64,000 bases of DNA, taken from positions 1-64,000 of the forward strand of contig CAKPBI010000008.1 of the NCBI GenBank assembly GCA_934140285.1, read 5' to 3'. Positions 63,018 through 64,000 of this stretch are shown in pieces. Each line of letters starts with the position of its first letter. The first letter of the stretch is position 1. Below the pieces are notes generated by a model. It made no database searches. It saw nothing but the letters and a program-made list of their open reading frames with translations, and was not told where the DNA came from. This DNA comes from an uncultured Bacilli bacterium. GTDB lineage: Bacteria; Bacillota_I; Bacilli_A; ML615J-28; CAG-313. Both the position numbers and the translations under genes were made by a program.

Positions 63018-64000
63018 ATGAGAAATAAGTTTGATAAATTGAGAGATGACTTTCTCCGAGATTTATCTAATGTTACAGATAACAAACTCGAAGAAACCAA
63101 GGGTATCGTTAAAATAAAAAGAAACAAAGTTGTAAAAGCACCATCTTGGTTTAAAGTAAATAAGAAACCAATAATTTGGGGATTAAGTGCGGTAATGACT
63201 TGTTTGATTGTGGTAATTACAATTATCTCGGTAATTAACTACAAGAATATACCAGTATATAGAGAAATGGTCGCAAGTAACTTTCAAACTGTCCATCACT
63301 TAAGTGGGACGAAGAAAAAGCTTGCGGGAGAATCAGAAGATGAAATAATTGATAAGATTGGTATTATTCATTTGCCAGGCATTTCTTGTTATGCCCAACA
63401 AAAAGAAGAAATACTTGTAACCATTAAAGTGGATAATCCAAAATCATTTGAAATCCTATCATTTACTTTAAATAATTATAAGTATCAATCATATGAATTT
63501 GTTGAAGGATCTAACTCAACGGAAATCATTGTTAAATTTAAAGTTTCTGAAACCTCAGGAATTGAAGAAATCACAATTGATGCTATCAAGTATGTAGATG
63601 GTGAATCAATCAAAGACGTAAGATTTGATGGCGAACGTACCATCAAGATTGGGGTAACCTACCAAAATGTACCTAACGTTTCTGACTTAAGTGGCATTGC
63701 GGACCTTACAAATTATGGTATTAGTGTAGAAATTAAGGATTTAGATGGTATTATTGATGCAGAAAGTGGTATTAACATTTACTTATTTAATGATGAAAAT
63801 TTATTAAGATCAGATAAACTAAACATTGGTCGTACGCTTATTCCATATAGTAACTTAAGACTAGGAAGTAACTACACCTACATTATCATTGGAGTATTTG
63901 ATTTACTTGATGGGGAGGGTAAAAAAGCTAATATTTTATATCGTTATTCTTTTACCACTGATGAAGGTTATAATTTTGGGGATATAACTACTGACTATGA
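63018..64000 (+). CDS. Anti-sigma-like single-pass membrane protein (runs off the window)
   Basis: The frame is open from ATG 63018 to the end (over 327 residues, 3' end not seen). GGAGGA lies in the sigma gene end. A cytosolic N-terminal part (about 1-50, MRNKFDKLRDDFLRDLSNVT) is followed by one TM helix (about 52-74) and a large outer part. It lacks an obvious zinc-finger ASD Cys motif, so anti-sigma function rests on position and topology. The outer part (about 142-215, with EILSFTLNNYKYQ and IDAIKYVDGESIKDVR) closely resembles a segment of the giant LRR lipoprotein (EILSFTLNGVKYQ and IDAIKYIDGTRIKDVR). An FN3-like domain follows. The C-terminal part may carry LRRs too, but lies outside the window. 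Confidence 0.75.
   Translation, partial: MRNKFDKLRDDFLRDLSNVTDNKLEETKGIVKIKRNKVVKAPSWFKVNKKPIIWGLSAVMTCLIVVITIISVINYKNIPVYREMVASNFQTVHHLSGTKKKLAGESEDEIIDKIGIIHLPGISCYAQQKEEILVTIKVDNPKSFEILSFTLNNYKYQSYEFVEGSNSTEIIVKFKVSETSGIEEITIDAIKYVDGESIKDVRFDGERTIKIGVTYQNVPNVSDLSGIADLTNYGISVEIKDLDGIIDAESGINIYLFNDENLLRSDKLNIGRTLIPYSNLRLGSNYTYIIIGVFDLLDGEGKKANILYRYSFTTDEGYNFGDITTDY

Noticed and set aside
1..64000. Mollicute genetic code (TGA read as Trp)
   Set aside because: TGA acts as a stop with properly coupled downstream starts (for example TGATG at 33990-33994), and Trp is coded by TGG throughout the conserved proteins.

Overview
The window is a strongly AT-rich bacterial chromosome segment with Gram-positive (Firmicutes/Bacilli) character. 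TGA is used as a stop, TTG and GTG starts are common, ribosome binding sites are strong, and most transcription units end in hairpin-plus-T-run terminators. The block nusB-xseA-xseB-dxs-recN-spoIVB-spo0A is the order known from endospore formers, and Spo0A keeps Asp56 and an intact DNA-binding domain. A T-box leader, lspA-rluD, mutS2, rnhC and a DUF402 protein fit the same group. My best guess is an uncultured gut or rumen Bacilli lineage (Erysipelotrichales/RF39/Acholeplasma-related, standard code), probably able to sporulate. The species cannot be read from the sequence.

Layout. 1-5.3 kb: accessory and decayed genes. These are a PIN-GNAT-PUA-like protein whose start appears frameshifted, an ASCH protein, two orphan membrane proteins, a fragment of a C39-type peptidase and a DUF2975-like membrane protein. 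5.3-8.5 kb: a MATE pump with an internal deletion, then a radical SAM/SPASM enzyme tightly coupled to a membrane protein whose predicted cytosolic tail ends in a Cys-Ala repeat (HCACACACACAGGGRAGC). This pair is the best candidate for an undescribed system. 8.5-15.4 kb: UshA-like nucleotidase lipoprotein, DegV/FakB, peptidase U32, MATE pump, TrmL and a 50-residue protein. 15.4-19.8 kb: orphan YefM antitoxin, XRE regulator with a palindromic operator candidate, NahK-like sugar kinase and a degenerate SGNH lipoprotein. 19.8-35.9 kb: conserved housekeeping and sporulation block (nusB to spo0A), a small minus-strand membrane protein, dinB with an apparent non-AUG start, T-box-controlled hisS-aspS, comEB, a PDZ-S16 protease, lspA and rluD.

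35.9-44.3 kb: a polymorphic toxin island. Two copies of a ~20-bp palindrome precede an Ig-like protein gene, a 1602-residue RHS protein without a signal peptide, a membrane immunity candidate, and a displaced RHS tip cassette with its own immunity candidate. 44.4-47.4 kb: trkA-trkH potassium uptake. 47.5-56.9 kb: two leucine-rich-repeat proteins, one a zinc ribbon-TIR-LRR-membrane protein and the other a 2338-residue lipoprotein with seven full 79-residue CxxC repeats and a long BspA-type LRR array. 56.9-62.1 kb: rnhC (minus strand), mutS2, thioredoxin-like, Fic and DUF402. 62.1-64.0 kb: small HTH protein, ECF sigma factor with a recognisable autoregulatory promoter, and a single-pass membrane protein that runs off the window. 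Its outer domain resembles a domain of the giant LRR lipoprotein.

Genes likely to act together: rSAM with the Cys-tail protein; RHS with its immunity candidates; the ECF sigma factor with the membrane protein, possibly linked to surface LRR proteins; trkA-trkH; hisS-aspS under one T-box; and nusB-xseA-xseB-dxs-recN as one operon with spoIVB and spo0A downstream.
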